Origin: Candidatus Methylobacter titanis | GTDB taxonomy: Bacteria; Pseudomonadota; Gammaproteobacteria; Methylococcales; Methylomonadaceae | DNA: 36,932 bases | Assembly: GCA_029946125.1 (NCBI GenBank) | Contig: JAQSDX010000035.1 | Coordinates: forward strand, 1-36,932 | Direction of reading: 5' to 3' | Part shown: one piece after another, positions 8,951 to 16,315 of the stretch | Layout of the letters: the number at the start of each line of letters is the position of its first letter | Position numbering within the stretch: the stretch's first letter is position 1 | Position numbers and translations under genes: made by a program | Notes under the pieces: model-generated | The model's input: the letters and a program-made list of their open reading frames with translations, nothing else | Database searches by the model: none | Told to the model about the DNA's origin: nothing

Positions 8951-9042
8951 GGAGAGTTGGCCGAGAGGCTGAAGGCGCTCCCCTGCTAAGGGAGTATGGG
9001 TTTTATCGCCCATCGAGGGTTCGAATCCCTCACTCTCCGCCA
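8951..9042 (+). tRNA. tRNA-Ser (GCT anticodon)
   Basis: The 92-base sequence folds as a class II tRNA. The acceptor arms GGAGAGT (8951-8957) and ACTCTCC (9032-9038) pair perfectly, followed by discriminator G and an encoded CCA (9040-9042). The anticodon loop CTGCTAA places GCT at 8985-8987, reading AGC/AGU. A long variable arm follows, and the T arm contains GGTTCGAATCC. Its position after csrA matches the usual gammaproteobacterial order. Confidence 0.97.
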
Positions 9043-9426
9043 TATAGATTTTACTTGTCTAAGTCATTGATAAGTAAAGACCATTAAAGTTTTTCAAGGC
9101 TCTTTCGTCGTTTGCTGCAAAATGATGATACATAATCGAGCCGACCATACCCAAATGTCCTCACCTGCACTGCCTCACAATACTATTTATTTTCGGTTGA
9201 GTGGTCCGCCCCCCCATTCGTTTTCAGTCTATCTTTCACGATCGTGAACTGATTGGCGAGTTGCAAAAGTAAACTTTGAATTTCGGTATTTGTGTGTTGG
9301 AGTCCAAAGCTTGCTTTGGTAGTTGATTCCGATCAGAAATCACGATGTGTGGTGTGGGCAGTTGCATGGTGAGTGATGGGGGTAACTCGTACAAAGCCCA
9401 TCGGTCACGAACGATGGGCAATAGAA
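9043..9426. other. Intergenic region between tRNA-Ser and the YeeE/YedE genes
   Basis: No gene was accepted in these 384 bases. Visible structure: an A/T-rich 10-bp stem (9050-9059 with 9069-9078, one G-U pair) that might end the tRNA transcript; a perfect 14-bp palindrome TTCACGATCGTGAA (9235-9248); a 7-bp hairpin CCAAAGC-TT-GCTTTGG (9304-9319); and the terminator-like hairpin at 9392-9419, listed separately. Confidence 0.5.
9392..9419 (-). terminator. Terminator of the DedA-to-YeeE/YedE gene run
   Basis: A perfect 8-bp stem GCCCATCG/CGATGGGC (9396-9403, 9412-9419) starts 8 bases after the stop of the last minus-strand gene. On the minus strand it is followed by TTTG, a short U-run, so termination may be moderate. 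Confidence 0.55.
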
Positions 9427-9843
9427 TCACTTCCTACACCGTTCGATCATGTTGTACAAAGCCATTCCTGCCAGCATCGCTGTAACAAATATCCAGGCTT
9501 TGGGCTGCCCCGCAGCTGCGCTTACCACAGCAGGACCCGGACAAAACCCGGCAATACCCCAGCCGATGCCAAAAACTAGGCTGCCTAATAGTAAGCGTTT
9601 ATCCAGTTCGGTTGCAGAGGATAACTGCATGGGTGCTCCCAACAAGCTGCGCTGACGTTTTTTGGCGATAGCAAAGGCAATAGCTCCAACCAGAATGGCG
9701 CCTCCCATCACGAATGCGAGAGACGGATCCCAGGCTCCGGCCAAATCCAGAAAGCCAATGACTTTCGACGGGTCGGTCATGCCGGAGATGATGAGGCCCA
9801 GGCCAAACAACAGTCCAGCGAGAAGAGCACTTATATTCAACAT
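9427..9843 (-). CDS. YeeE/YedE-family (DUF6691) membrane protein, second half-transporter
   Basis: The 138-residue protein has four hydrophobic segments and the family motif GIAGFCPGPAVVSAAAG with Cys101. YeeE/YedE proteins carry thiosulfate or related sulfur compounds through conserved cysteines; here the transporter is split into two short genes, as in PmpA/PmpB-like pairs. A longer frame to 9972 exists but would overlap the upstream gene by over 100 bases. The ATG at 9843 (MLNISALLAGLLFG) has TTAGGA about 9 bases upstream and follows the upstream stop by only 2 bases, so that start is chosen. Confidence 0.85.
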   Translation of the reverse strand: MLNISALLAGLLFGLGLIISGMTDPSKVIGFLDLAGAWDPSLAFVMGGAILVGAIAFAIAKKRQRSLLGAPMQLSSATELDKRLLLGSLVFGIGWGIAGFCPGPAVVSAAAGQPKAWIFVTAMLAGMALYNMIERCRK

Positions 9844-9845
9844 GA

Positions 9846-10283
9846 TTAGAGTCCTAACAAGTGGCGAGTCAGATAGACGGTGATAAAACCTGCCGTCATG
9901 AACGTCAGCGTTGCGGCAATGGATCGAATCGATCCGCGAGAAATGCCGCAGACGCCATGGCCGCTGGTGCATCCTGACGCATAGCTGGTACCCAGCCCCA
10001 CAAACAGACCGGCAATGATCAATTGCATGGTTCCCGCTTCGATAGTCACAACAGGCATATCGAAGGCAAGTTGATAAACAAAAGGTGCAATTACCAAGCC
10101 GAGCACAAACATGACTCGCCAGATTTTATCTCCCTTGTTGGCCTGGATCAGGCCAGCCAAAATTCCGCTGATGCCTGCAATCCGGCCATTCAATAACACA
10201 AACATTGCAGCGGCTATGCCGATCAATAAGCCGCCCGAAAGGCTGGCAATATAGGCACTGTGGGTAAAGTTGGATAGATTCAT
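9846..10283 (-). CDS. YeeE/YedE-family membrane protein, first half-transporter
   Basis: The 145-residue membrane protein has four hydrophobic segments and the signature YASGCTSGHGVCGISRGS, with Cys105 and Cys112 placed as in thiosulfate-transport YeeE proteins. It pairs with the DUF6691 gene directly downstream (2-base gap). The pair probably forms one sulfur-compound channel in the inner membrane. Such pairs often sit beside persulfide dioxygenase or BigR-type regulators; neither is present here, and the upstream neighbours are HemJ and a TlpA-like lipoprotein instead. Confidence 0.85.
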   Translation of the reverse strand: MNLSNFTHSAYIASLSGGLLIGIAAAMFVLLNGRIAGISGILAGLIQANKGDKIWRVMFVLGLVIAPFVYQLAFDMPVVTIEAGTMQLIIAGLFVGLGTSYASGCTSGHGVCGISRGSIRSIAATLTFMTAGFITVYLTRHLLGL

Positions 10284-10321
10284 ATTTTTTCTTTAAGATG
10301 TGGGCGCTGTGGTTTATAGGA

Positions 10322-10747
10322 TCAAAAAGGTTTAACAACTGCCAGTATAACAATACCGACCAGAAACAACACCGGCACTTCATTCATCCAGCGGTAAAAA
10401 ACATGGCTGCGCCGGTTGCGGTCATGTTTAAAATCCAGCAGCCACAGATAACAGAAATAGTGATAAATCAGCGTCAACATCAGCAGCAGCAGTTTTGCAT
10501 GTAGCCAACCGGCATGGGCATAAACACTCCAGTCGTAAACAATCAGCATCCAAAAGCCGAATATCAACGTTGCGACCATGCCCGGCGTCATAATGCCGAA
10601 GAACAGTTTGCGCTCCATTATTTTAAAACGTTCATTGCTGATTTCGTCATCGCTCATTGCATGGTAAACATACAGGCGTGGCAGGTAAAACAGGCCTGCA
10701 AACCAGGTGACCATAAATATAAGGTGTAACGCTTTTAACCAGAGCAT
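10322..10747 (-). CDS. hemJ: Protoporphyrinogen IX oxidase HemJ
   Basis: HemJ oxidises protoporphyrinogen IX to protoporphyrin IX, the penultimate step of heme synthesis, in the inner membrane. The 141-residue protein has four membrane helices and the family start LKALHLIFMVTWFAGLFYLP with conserved His8, then ERKLFFGIMTPGMVAT and a terminal helix after RWMNEVP. Its start lies 3 bases after the stop of the TlpA-like gene, so the two are co-transcribed. With cyoE near the window start, this is the second heme gene here, although the two are 8 kb apart. Confidence 0.88.
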   Translation of the reverse strand: MLWLKALHLIFMVTWFAGLFYLPRLYVYHAMSDDEISNERFKIMERKLFFGIMTPGMVATLIFGFWMLIVYDWSVYAHAGWLHAKLLLLMLTLIYHYFCYLWLLDFKHDRNRRSHVFYRWMNEVPVLFLVGIVILAVVKPF

Positions 10748-10750
10748 GAG

Positions 10751-11251
10751 CTAGCCTTTTAGTAGTAATTCGATAGTTGTTTTCATTTTTTCCAAGTCAA
10801 AAAGCCCGATCTCTTTTTTAACAACCGAACCGTCCGGGCCGATCAAAAAAGTGCTGGGTGTAAACATGACGCCGCCAAAAGCCTCGGCGTGTTCGGAGTT
10901 TACATCCAGTGCCACATTGTAAGGCAGTTGCCTGGCTTTGGTCATATCAATGACATGATTCGGCGGGTCGTAATACATCGCCACGGCGATCATCTCCAAA
11001 CCCGAGGAATGATACCGGGTATACAGATCGATTAAGTCGGGGATTTCTTCGATGCAACTGGGACAGTCGGTCGCCCAGAAAGTGACCACAACCGGCTTGC
11101 CGCGCAAATCTTTCAGGGCGATTTTTTTACCGGTGATGGTGGTAAAAGTCACGTCAGGCGCCGATGTAATGGTCTTGCTGCAGCCCACACTAAGAGCTAT
11201 TGAAATGAGCGCCAGTAATAATAGGCCTGGAAGTCGGTGTTTGGCATTCAT
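10751..11251 (-). CDS. TlpA/ResA-like thioredoxin-fold lipoprotein
   Basis: The 166-residue protein begins with a lipoprotein signal (hydrophobic run, then SVGC with Cys24 as lipid anchor). A thioredoxin fold follows, with the active site WATDCPSC (Cys63, Cys66) and the typical cis-Pro region before FLIGPDGSVV. TlpA/ResA proteins reduce periplasmic disulfides, often on apocytochromes or copper-site proteins. It lies 3 bases after the dedA stop and 3 bases before hemJ. The client is unknown; a role with heme or c-type cytochrome maturation is inferred from HemJ. Confidence 0.85.
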   Translation of the reverse strand: MNAKHRLPGLLLLALISIALSVGCSKTITSAPDVTFTTITGKKIALKDLRGKPVVVTFWATDCPSCIEEIPDLIDLYTRYHSSGLEMIAVAMYYDPPNHVIDMTKARQLPYNVALDVNSEHAEAFGGVMFTPSTFLIGPDGSVVKKEIGLFDLEKMKTTIELLLKG

Positions 11252-11254
11252 CAG

Positions 11255-11848
11255 CTATGCGCGCCTTGGTTTTTTGAACAGGTAATAAATGATCGCTGTC
11301 AGCGTAACCGCGACAGCGAATACAATTTTATTGCCGGTTTTGATATAGTCAATCACGCTATTACCGTAGTGGTAATAAAGCGAGAAATAGGAAATCGTGG
11401 TGATTGTACAGGCTGTTAAATCGGTGAGTGCAAATTTCAGAAAATTCATTCGCCCTAATCCGGCAGTCAGAAATAAACCGTTTCTTACGCCGAAAGGAAT
11501 GAATCGCCCCACCAGAATCGTAATTAAGCCATATTTTTCATAGAAAATATGGATTTTTCCGATTCTTTGAGCGGAAACCCTATTGGCGAAAAACCGGATT
11601 TCAAACAGTTTCGCACCTAATATTCGTCCAAGCCAGTAGCAGACCAGATCGGAAAGATAAGCGCCCAGATAAACGGCAATGAAAAACTGTACCAGATAAT
11701 CGGGGTAGGTGCTGGCTAAAACCGCCGAGACGAACAGCATGGCGTCTTCGGAAATGGGGATGTTAAGTCCGGCCAGCATTAATGCGCCGAAAATAATATA
11801 GGGCGCATAAGGTATATTAGTCTGGATTAAATGGGTCAGCTCTTCCAT
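11255..11848 (-). CDS. DedA-family membrane protein
   Basis: The 197-residue membrane protein has the DedA (SNARE-associated/VTT) layout: an N-terminal segment with GLNIPISEDAMLFVSAVLA, a re-entrant region with the conserved LGAYLSDLVCYWLGR, and the GRFIPFGVRNGLFLTAGLGRM motif (about residues 114-134) common to undecaprenyl-phosphate/phosphatidylethanolamine flippases. DedA proteins recycle lipid carriers across the inner membrane. It is the first gene of a five-gene minus-strand run; no good Shine-Dalgarno is visible before its ATG. Confidence 0.88.
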   Translation of the reverse strand: MEELTHLIQTNIPYAPYIIFGALMLAGLNIPISEDAMLFVSAVLASTYPDYLVQFFIAVYLGAYLSDLVCYWLGRILGAKLFEIRFFANRVSAQRIGKIHIFYEKYGLITILVGRFIPFGVRNGLFLTAGLGRMNFLKFALTDLTACTITTISYFSLYYHYGNSVIDYIKTGNKIVFAVAVTLTAIIYYLFKKPRRA

Positions 11849-11933
11849 TGGTAATGTGGTAAATATTTTTTTAGCCCGATTTGGATAATATTTTCACCGT
11901 CCCGTACGTACTGCGCACCTTGTATACCGTTAA

Positions 11934-12419
11934 TCAATCTTCCTCGGCTTTTACGATTTTTCCGGTAGCCGCATCGATCTCAACTTCCATTTTACGGCCA
12001 TCGGTCATTTTAATATCAAACTCGTAAGTCGGGGTGCCGTCTGATTCGATTTCATACTCAACCTCGGTAATCGTGCCGGGATAAGTTTTCAATGCGATTT
12101 TTCGAGCCTCTGCTTCGTCGATCTTTTTCAGCGCGGCAAAAGCCGGGTGATCGGCATTGGGCAGTTCCTGTTCTTTTTCGACTATTTTGCCGGTGGCTTT
12201 GTCGCATTTGAATTCCCATTCACTGCCGTCGGCGGCTTTAACCTCGATTTCATAAACAGCCAGCCCTTTTTTCTGCTCCAATTCGATTTTGACGGTTTCA
12301 CCTTTGGCAATCTCGCCGACAGCCTTGCGGCAGGCATCGATAGCCGCATCATCGGCCATTGCCGCCGCGCTGATAAGCATGACCAGACTGCTTAAACAAA
12401 ACTGATATTTCATTTTCAT
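11934..12419 (-). CDS. Periplasmic protein with two PepSY domains
   Basis: The 161-residue protein has a signal peptide (MKMKYQ, hydrophobic run, cleavage likely after AAAMA) and two tandem PepSY-type repeats of about 65 residues each: the first contains VYEIEVKAADGSEWEFKCDK then ATGKIVE, the second YEFDIKMTDGRKMEVEIDA then ATGKIVKAEE. PepSY domains are inhibitory or metal/iron-associated modules; soluble two-repeat forms are of unknown function. The first ATG is favoured by GAGG 10 bases upstream. It follows the TonB receptor gene on the same strand, but a strong terminator lies between them, so it is a separate unit. Confidence 0.85.
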   Translation of the reverse strand: MKMKYQFCLSSLVMLISAAAMADDAAIDACRKAVGEIAKGETVKIELEQKKGLAVYEIEVKAADGSEWEFKCDKATGKIVEKEQELPNADHPAFAALKKIDEAEARKIALKTYPGTITEVEYEIESDGTPTYEFDIKMTDGRKMEVEIDAATGKIVKAEED

Positions 12420-12540
12420 GATTGCTATGCCTCGTTGACAAATAAATTTAAAGGGTTAGGTCGGTTGAGACCCTATTGTGAGCAAAAGTATATTACAACA
12501 GTATGACCCATACTGGGTGGCACTTAAAGCGTCATTTAAG

Positions 12541-12578
12541 GAAAAAATGAGTGTCCGGCGTAATGAGCAGACACTCAT
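12541..12578 (-). terminator. Intrinsic terminator of the TonB receptor gene
   Basis: A perfect 9-bp stem ATGAGTGTC/GACACTCAT (12547-12555, 12570-12578) is followed on the minus strand by a run of six T. It lies 63 bases after the receptor stop, the classic form and position of a Rho-independent terminator. Confidence 0.85.
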
Positions 12579-12641
12579 CGGGTACGTGGAGGTGTTAGGA
12601 ATGGGTTGTGCTACGCCATGGTATTTCCGGGCAAGAACAAC

Positions 12642-14849
12642 CTAGAAACTCCACTTAACCCCGCCTATCATTTGGAAACCTTGCCCCGGCTGAATGCCAT
12701 TAATACGACTGGCGATATAGGTTTTGTTGCTCAGGTTGTAGCCGTTCATGAATACATTGACATCCTTGTTGACCTTATAATTGGCCGAGACGTTGAAAAC
12801 GGTATAGCCGGGCATGACACCCTCCTGCCCGGATGCGTCTTCGACCAGCGTGTTTTCCTTATCGACGAATTGCTGGCTGACGCTTTGCACGCCAAAACGA
12901 ATATCCAGTCCCCAAGGCGTTTCGACACCGATATTGGCATTAATCAGGTGTTCCGGCGCATAAGGCAGGCGGTTGCCTTTCAATACGACCGGATCACCGC
13001 CGCCGGTTTCACGGTTTGCCACGGTGCTGTCGAAATAGGCATCGAGATAGGTGTAGGAGGTGGTCAAGTAGTAGTTGTATTCCGTGCCGAACAGCTTGTC
13101 GGAATCCAGACGGAAGCCGGTTTCCACACCCTGATGAACGGTCTCGCCGACGTTGTCGTAATAATCATCGTTGTTAGGTACCGGCACGTTGACGATTTGA
13201 TCTTCAAAATCGATACGGAAATAGGTCAGTTCGGCGCTGACGCCCGGAATCGGCGTACTGCGAACACCGGCTTCATAATTCAAACTCATTTCCGGATTGA
13301 CCTGCCTTAACACACCCGATCTCGGATCCATCACATCATCAATCCGCGCCGGGGCGAAACCGCGATGCACACCGGCAAACAGCGTCGTATTATCAATGCC
13401 GTTATAGGTTGCGCCGATGCCCGGTAAGGCTTCGGTACGCGAATATTGCTCCTTTCTGTTGTCCTTATGATTAATATTATCCTGCTCGTAATGCTCGACA
13501 CGCACCCCCGGTGTCAAGGTAAAGTCGCCTAGGAAAAAGCGGTTTTGAGCAAAATAAGACAGCGCCTGCGTATCCAGTGAGTTGTTTTGATAACGGTTGC
13601 GACCATGATTGTTGCTACCGATGCCCTGCGTGGTATCGGTCGGACTGGCATTGCCGACATAGCGTTCCCGGTCGGCCCACTCAAAATGGCCGCGAATACC
13701 GGTGGTGGCCTCGCTTTCTACGCCAAACAAATGATGAGTGAACACCAGTTTGGGTTCGATGCCGAACACATTGTAGGTTCTGGGACGCTGTTCATTGCCG
13801 CAGGTTGCCACAGCATCGGCGGTAATTTCCTGTCTGCGATCTCCACAGTTATTCATTCCCGACGAGTCGTTGGCCTGACGGATGGATTCGCGGAACATGT
13901 GGTTGCCGTAGATATTGGTGCTGAAGTGCAGGGTGTCGGATACGTCGAATTCGTATAGCGCCTGTCCGGAATAACGTCTGACTTCAAAAGTATCGTTGCG
14001 CAACAGGTTGGTGCGGCGACCTTGGCGGAACATCTCACTGGTCATGCCCGCTTCGCCCATCTGGGCATCTTCATGGGTCAAGGTGCCTTTCAGCATCAAA
14101 CGATGACGGTCATTAAACTTGATCAGGCTTTTCAGTGCTAAATCGTCGACTTCCTGATGCTGTCCGCTACGATTACCACCGGCCTCTTGGCGAATATAAT
14201 CTAAGGAAAGGCCGACATTATCGACCGTACCGCCTAACCTAAGATGGGTGTCGTAATAGCCGTTATTGCCGCCCGCTGCGGAAATCGAACCGCCGAATTC
14301 CTCAGGAATAGCCGCACTGACAAAATTGACCGCGCCGCCAACCGTTTGCGGGCCGTACATGATTTGTCCTGAACCCTTTAATACTTCGATATGGTCGACC
14401 CGTTTCATTGACGGAATATAATGGTTGCTGGGGTCGCCGTAAGGCGCCAATTGTATCGGCGCGCCATCTTCCAATAACTGGGTGCGAGCGGAACGCCTTG
14501 GATCCAGACCGCGTATGCCCAAATTAAAACGCCGTCCTAACACATCTTCGTCGACAATATGAATACCGGGCACAGTGCGTAAAGCATCTTTGGTTGAGAG
14601 CGGCCCTTGGCGGTCGAGCGTGGTTTTATCAATGACAAACCCGGAACCCGGAATCTGCTCCAGTCGCGAAGGGTCTTCCCCGATAATTTCCAGACTGGGT
14701 AATTGCAAGGCAGGCGGCTTGTCGTCAACGTCATAAGCATCCGCCGCCTGCGCATCCAGTGCGGCAAAAATAGCGGCCGTCATCAGGCACAGCCGGAACG
14801 GTAGCCGCTTGTTCGCATGATGCGCATGATTTTTTAAAAGTCGGGACAT
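12642..14849 (-). CDS. TonB-dependent outer-membrane receptor, FecA-like
   Basis: The 735-residue receptor has a signal peptide (cleavage likely after AQA, near residue 35), a TonB-box-like PSLEIIGE (about 51-58), a plug domain with the FecA-type sequences LLEDGAPIQLAPYGDPSNHY and RVDHIEVLKGSGQIMYGPQT (about 125-170), and a long beta-barrel ending in VKWSF, with the terminal Phe of outer-membrane proteins. Best match by eye is the Fe(III)-dicitrate/carboxylate siderophore group. It lacks the long N-terminal signalling extension of FecA, and no fecI/fecR lies beside it. No clear Fur box was found upstream. Its presence is notable given the ruined citrate-type siderophore synthesis genes at the window's right end. 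Confidence 0.9.
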   Translation of the reverse strand: MSRLLKNHAHHANKRLPFRLCLMTAAIFAALDAQAADAYDVDDKPPALQLPSLEIIGEDPSRLEQIPGSGFVIDKTTLDRQGPLSTKDALRTVPGIHIVDEDVLGRRFNLGIRGLDPRRSARTQLLEDGAPIQLAPYGDPSNHYIPSMKRVDHIEVLKGSGQIMYGPQTVGGAVNFVSAAIPEEFGGSISAAGGNNGYYDTHLRLGGTVDNVGLSLDYIRQEAGGNRSGQHQEVDDLALKSLIKFNDRHRLMLKGTLTHEDAQMGEAGMTSEMFRQGRRTNLLRNDTFEVRRYSGQALYEFDVSDTLHFSTNIYGNHMFRESIRQANDSSGMNNCGDRRQEITADAVATCGNEQRPRTYNVFGIEPKLVFTHHLFGVESEATTGIRGHFEWADRERYVGNASPTDTTQGIGSNNHGRNRYQNNSLDTQALSYFAQNRFFLGDFTLTPGVRVEHYEQDNINHKDNRKEQYSRTEALPGIGATYNGIDNTTLFAGVHRGFAPARIDDVMDPRSGVLRQVNPEMSLNYEAGVRSTPIPGVSAELTYFRIDFEDQIVNVPVPNNDDYYDNVGETVHQGVETGFRLDSDKLFGTEYNYYLTTSYTYLDAYFDSTVANRETGGGDPVVLKGNRLPYAPEHLINANIGVETPWGLDIRFGVQSVSQQFVDKENTLVEDASGQEGVMPGYTVFNVSANYKVNKDVNVFMNGYNLSNKTYIASRINGIQPGQGFQMIGGVKWSF

Positions 14850-15190
14850 TGTTTTACCTGTGTTATTTTTATTGGAAAATTAAGGTAGGTATTCTAGTGG
14901 CTGCATTTATCGCGACCTATAGGAAAAAATCCCGAATCCACTGCGCAGGCTGTAGCGGTTGCCCCAGCGAATATATTCCACTGCATAATTTATGAAGAGG
15001 TCTTTGCTATGTGTGCGACACCGCACCGACGCTCAGAAGTTTTCTTAGTAGAATTTTTGCGGTGATGTTCCTCCTACCTAAGGGGGATGGTGACTTTGTG
15101 TTGCCATGTGGACAAGAAAACCTCAGTAAATAGTTAAGCTTGATGAGGCTATGTTCATACTCAAGAAACAATCATAAGAGGAGTTTTATT
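14850..15190. other. Divergent intergenic region between the TonB receptor and the DUF2383 gene
   Basis: These 341 bases carry the upstream regions of both divergent genes. I see no cobalamin riboswitch (no conserved B12-box core), no Fur box and no convincing small gene. An open start at 15140 in frame with the DUF2383 gene exists but lacks a ribosome site. Confidence 0.5.
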
Positions 15191-15622
15191 ATGCATAACA
15201 TAAAAAAAATCGACAAATTGCTGAAAGATGAATTAGCCGCAACGGAAACCTATCAACAGGCTTTGGATAAGTTTCGGGAAGATGTCGTACTGGGTGAATC
15301 GGAGTATTTAATGCCCATTTATGAAAATCATAAAGATGCGGTTTCCAGTTTACAGGCAGAAATCTCTCAATTGGAAGGAACGCCTTCTGAGGGTTCAGGA
15401 GTCTGGGGCACTTGGGCGGAAATAGTCCAGGGAGGCGCTAATTTGTTTGGGCAAAAAGCCATACTGACGGTTTTGCTGGAAGGAGAAAAATTGGGTGTAG
15501 AGAGTTATGATGAAGCACTGCAGGATCCCGATCTGCCTTCGGCTGTTCGCTCGTTGATTGAAACGAAACTGCTGCCTGCTCAACACGCCCATATACGCAC
15601 TTTGGATCGGCTTTTGGACTAG
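15191..15622 (+). CDS. DUF2383 (PA2169-type) four-helix-bundle protein
   Basis: The 143-residue helical protein resembles the DUF2383/ferritin-like stress proteins: helix one DKLLKDELAATETYQQALDK, helix two with YENHKDAVSSLQAEISQLEG, a glycine-rich linker (GSGVWGTWAEIVQG), and a third and fourth helix with LEGEKLGVESYDEAL and LLPAQHAHIRTLDRLLD. Repeated Glu and His at ferritin-like spacing suggest a possible di-metal site, but this is inference. The ATG at 15191 is chosen over 15140 because AAGAGGAG sits 7 bases before it. The gene leads into a peroxiredoxin and glutathione reductase, fitting a stress role. Confidence 0.85.
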   Translation: MHNIKKIDKLLKDELAATETYQQALDKFREDVVLGESEYLMPIYENHKDAVSSLQAEISQLEGTPSEGSGVWGTWAEIVQGGANLFGQKAILTVLLEGEKLGVESYDEALQDPDLPSAVRSLIETKLLPAQHAHIRTLDRLLD

Positions 15623-15751
15623 GCTTTCTAGTTTTTATATCGGGCATGCAGATTTTAATTGATGTCAGCGTGAACCGTAATTTGTTCGCGCTGTCTCAAT
15701 GGATTGCGTTACCTCACTCAAACGCTAACTTATAAACCAAGAGGTTTTAAT

Positions 15752-16279
15752 ATGATTTCAACTGTACCTGATGTGATTTTTAAAACACGTGTTCGCGACG
15801 AAAGTATCGGTGGCGACAACCCGTTTCGCTGGCAGGATGTCAGCACTGACGATATTTTTAAAGGGAAGAAAATTGTTGTTTTGGCTCTTCCCGGTGCCTA
15901 TACACCTACCTGTTCAAGCCAGCATTTGCCTGGATATGACGCCAAATATCAGGAGCTTATTGATCAGGGGATTGATGAGGTTTATTGCGTGAGTGTCAAT
16001 GACGCCTTTGTGATGTATCAATGGGGCAAGCATTTGGGCATTAAGCATGTAAAAATGCTGCCCGATGGAAATGGCGATTTTACCAAGGCAATGGGTATGC
16101 TGGTGAAAAAAGACAATCTTGGTTTTGGCAGTCGTTCATGGCGCTATTCAATGGTTGTCGAGAATAAAAAGATTATCAAATTATTCAGCGAACCCGGCCA
16201 AGCTGATAATTGCCCTGATGATCCATTTACGGTAAGCGATGCTGATACTCTGCTGGATTATTTAAAACATAACAAATGA
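15752..16279 (+). CDS. Prx5-type peroxiredoxin
   Basis: The enzyme reduces hydrogen peroxide and organic peroxides through a cysteine thiol. The 175-residue protein carries the Prx5 active-site motif ALPGAYTPTCSSQHLPGY with peroxidatic Cys54 and Thr51, the conserved YCVSVNDAFVMYQWGK block, and a conserved Arg/Trp pair in SRSWRYSM. No glutaredoxin is fused. The ATG follows AAGAGG by 7 bases; the frame extends 48 bases upstream without a ribosome site. Glutathione reductase lies 36 bases downstream, implying that reduction by glutathione/glutaredoxin is the physiological route. Confidence 0.93.
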   Translation: MISTVPDVIFKTRVRDESIGGDNPFRWQDVSTDDIFKGKKIVVLALPGAYTPTCSSQHLPGYDAKYQELIDQGIDEVYCVSVNDAFVMYQWGKHLGIKHVKMLPDGNGDFTKAMGMLVKKDNLGFGSRSWRYSMVVENKKIIKLFSEPGQADNCPDDPFTVSDADTLLDYLKHNK

Positions 16280-16315
16280 GCCGACGTTGGCCCTTTAATG
16301 CTAAGAGAGGCCCAC

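Noticed and set aside
9236-9430. 64-codon minus-strand frame
   Set aside because: It covers the terminator hairpin and two palindromes, and has no ribosome site or recognisable domain.
9844-9972. Upstream extension of the second YeeE/YedE half
   Set aside because: It overlaps the first half-transporter in another frame; the internal ATG at 9843 has the ribosome site and normal family start.
12606-13310. 234-codon plus-strand frame
   Set aside because: It is antisense to the TonB receptor, whose domain structure is clear; the frame encodes no known motif.
14880-14960. Possible cobalamin riboswitch before the TonB receptor
   Set aside because: A GCCACTA string is present on the minus strand, but the B12 box and the remaining conserved core are absent.
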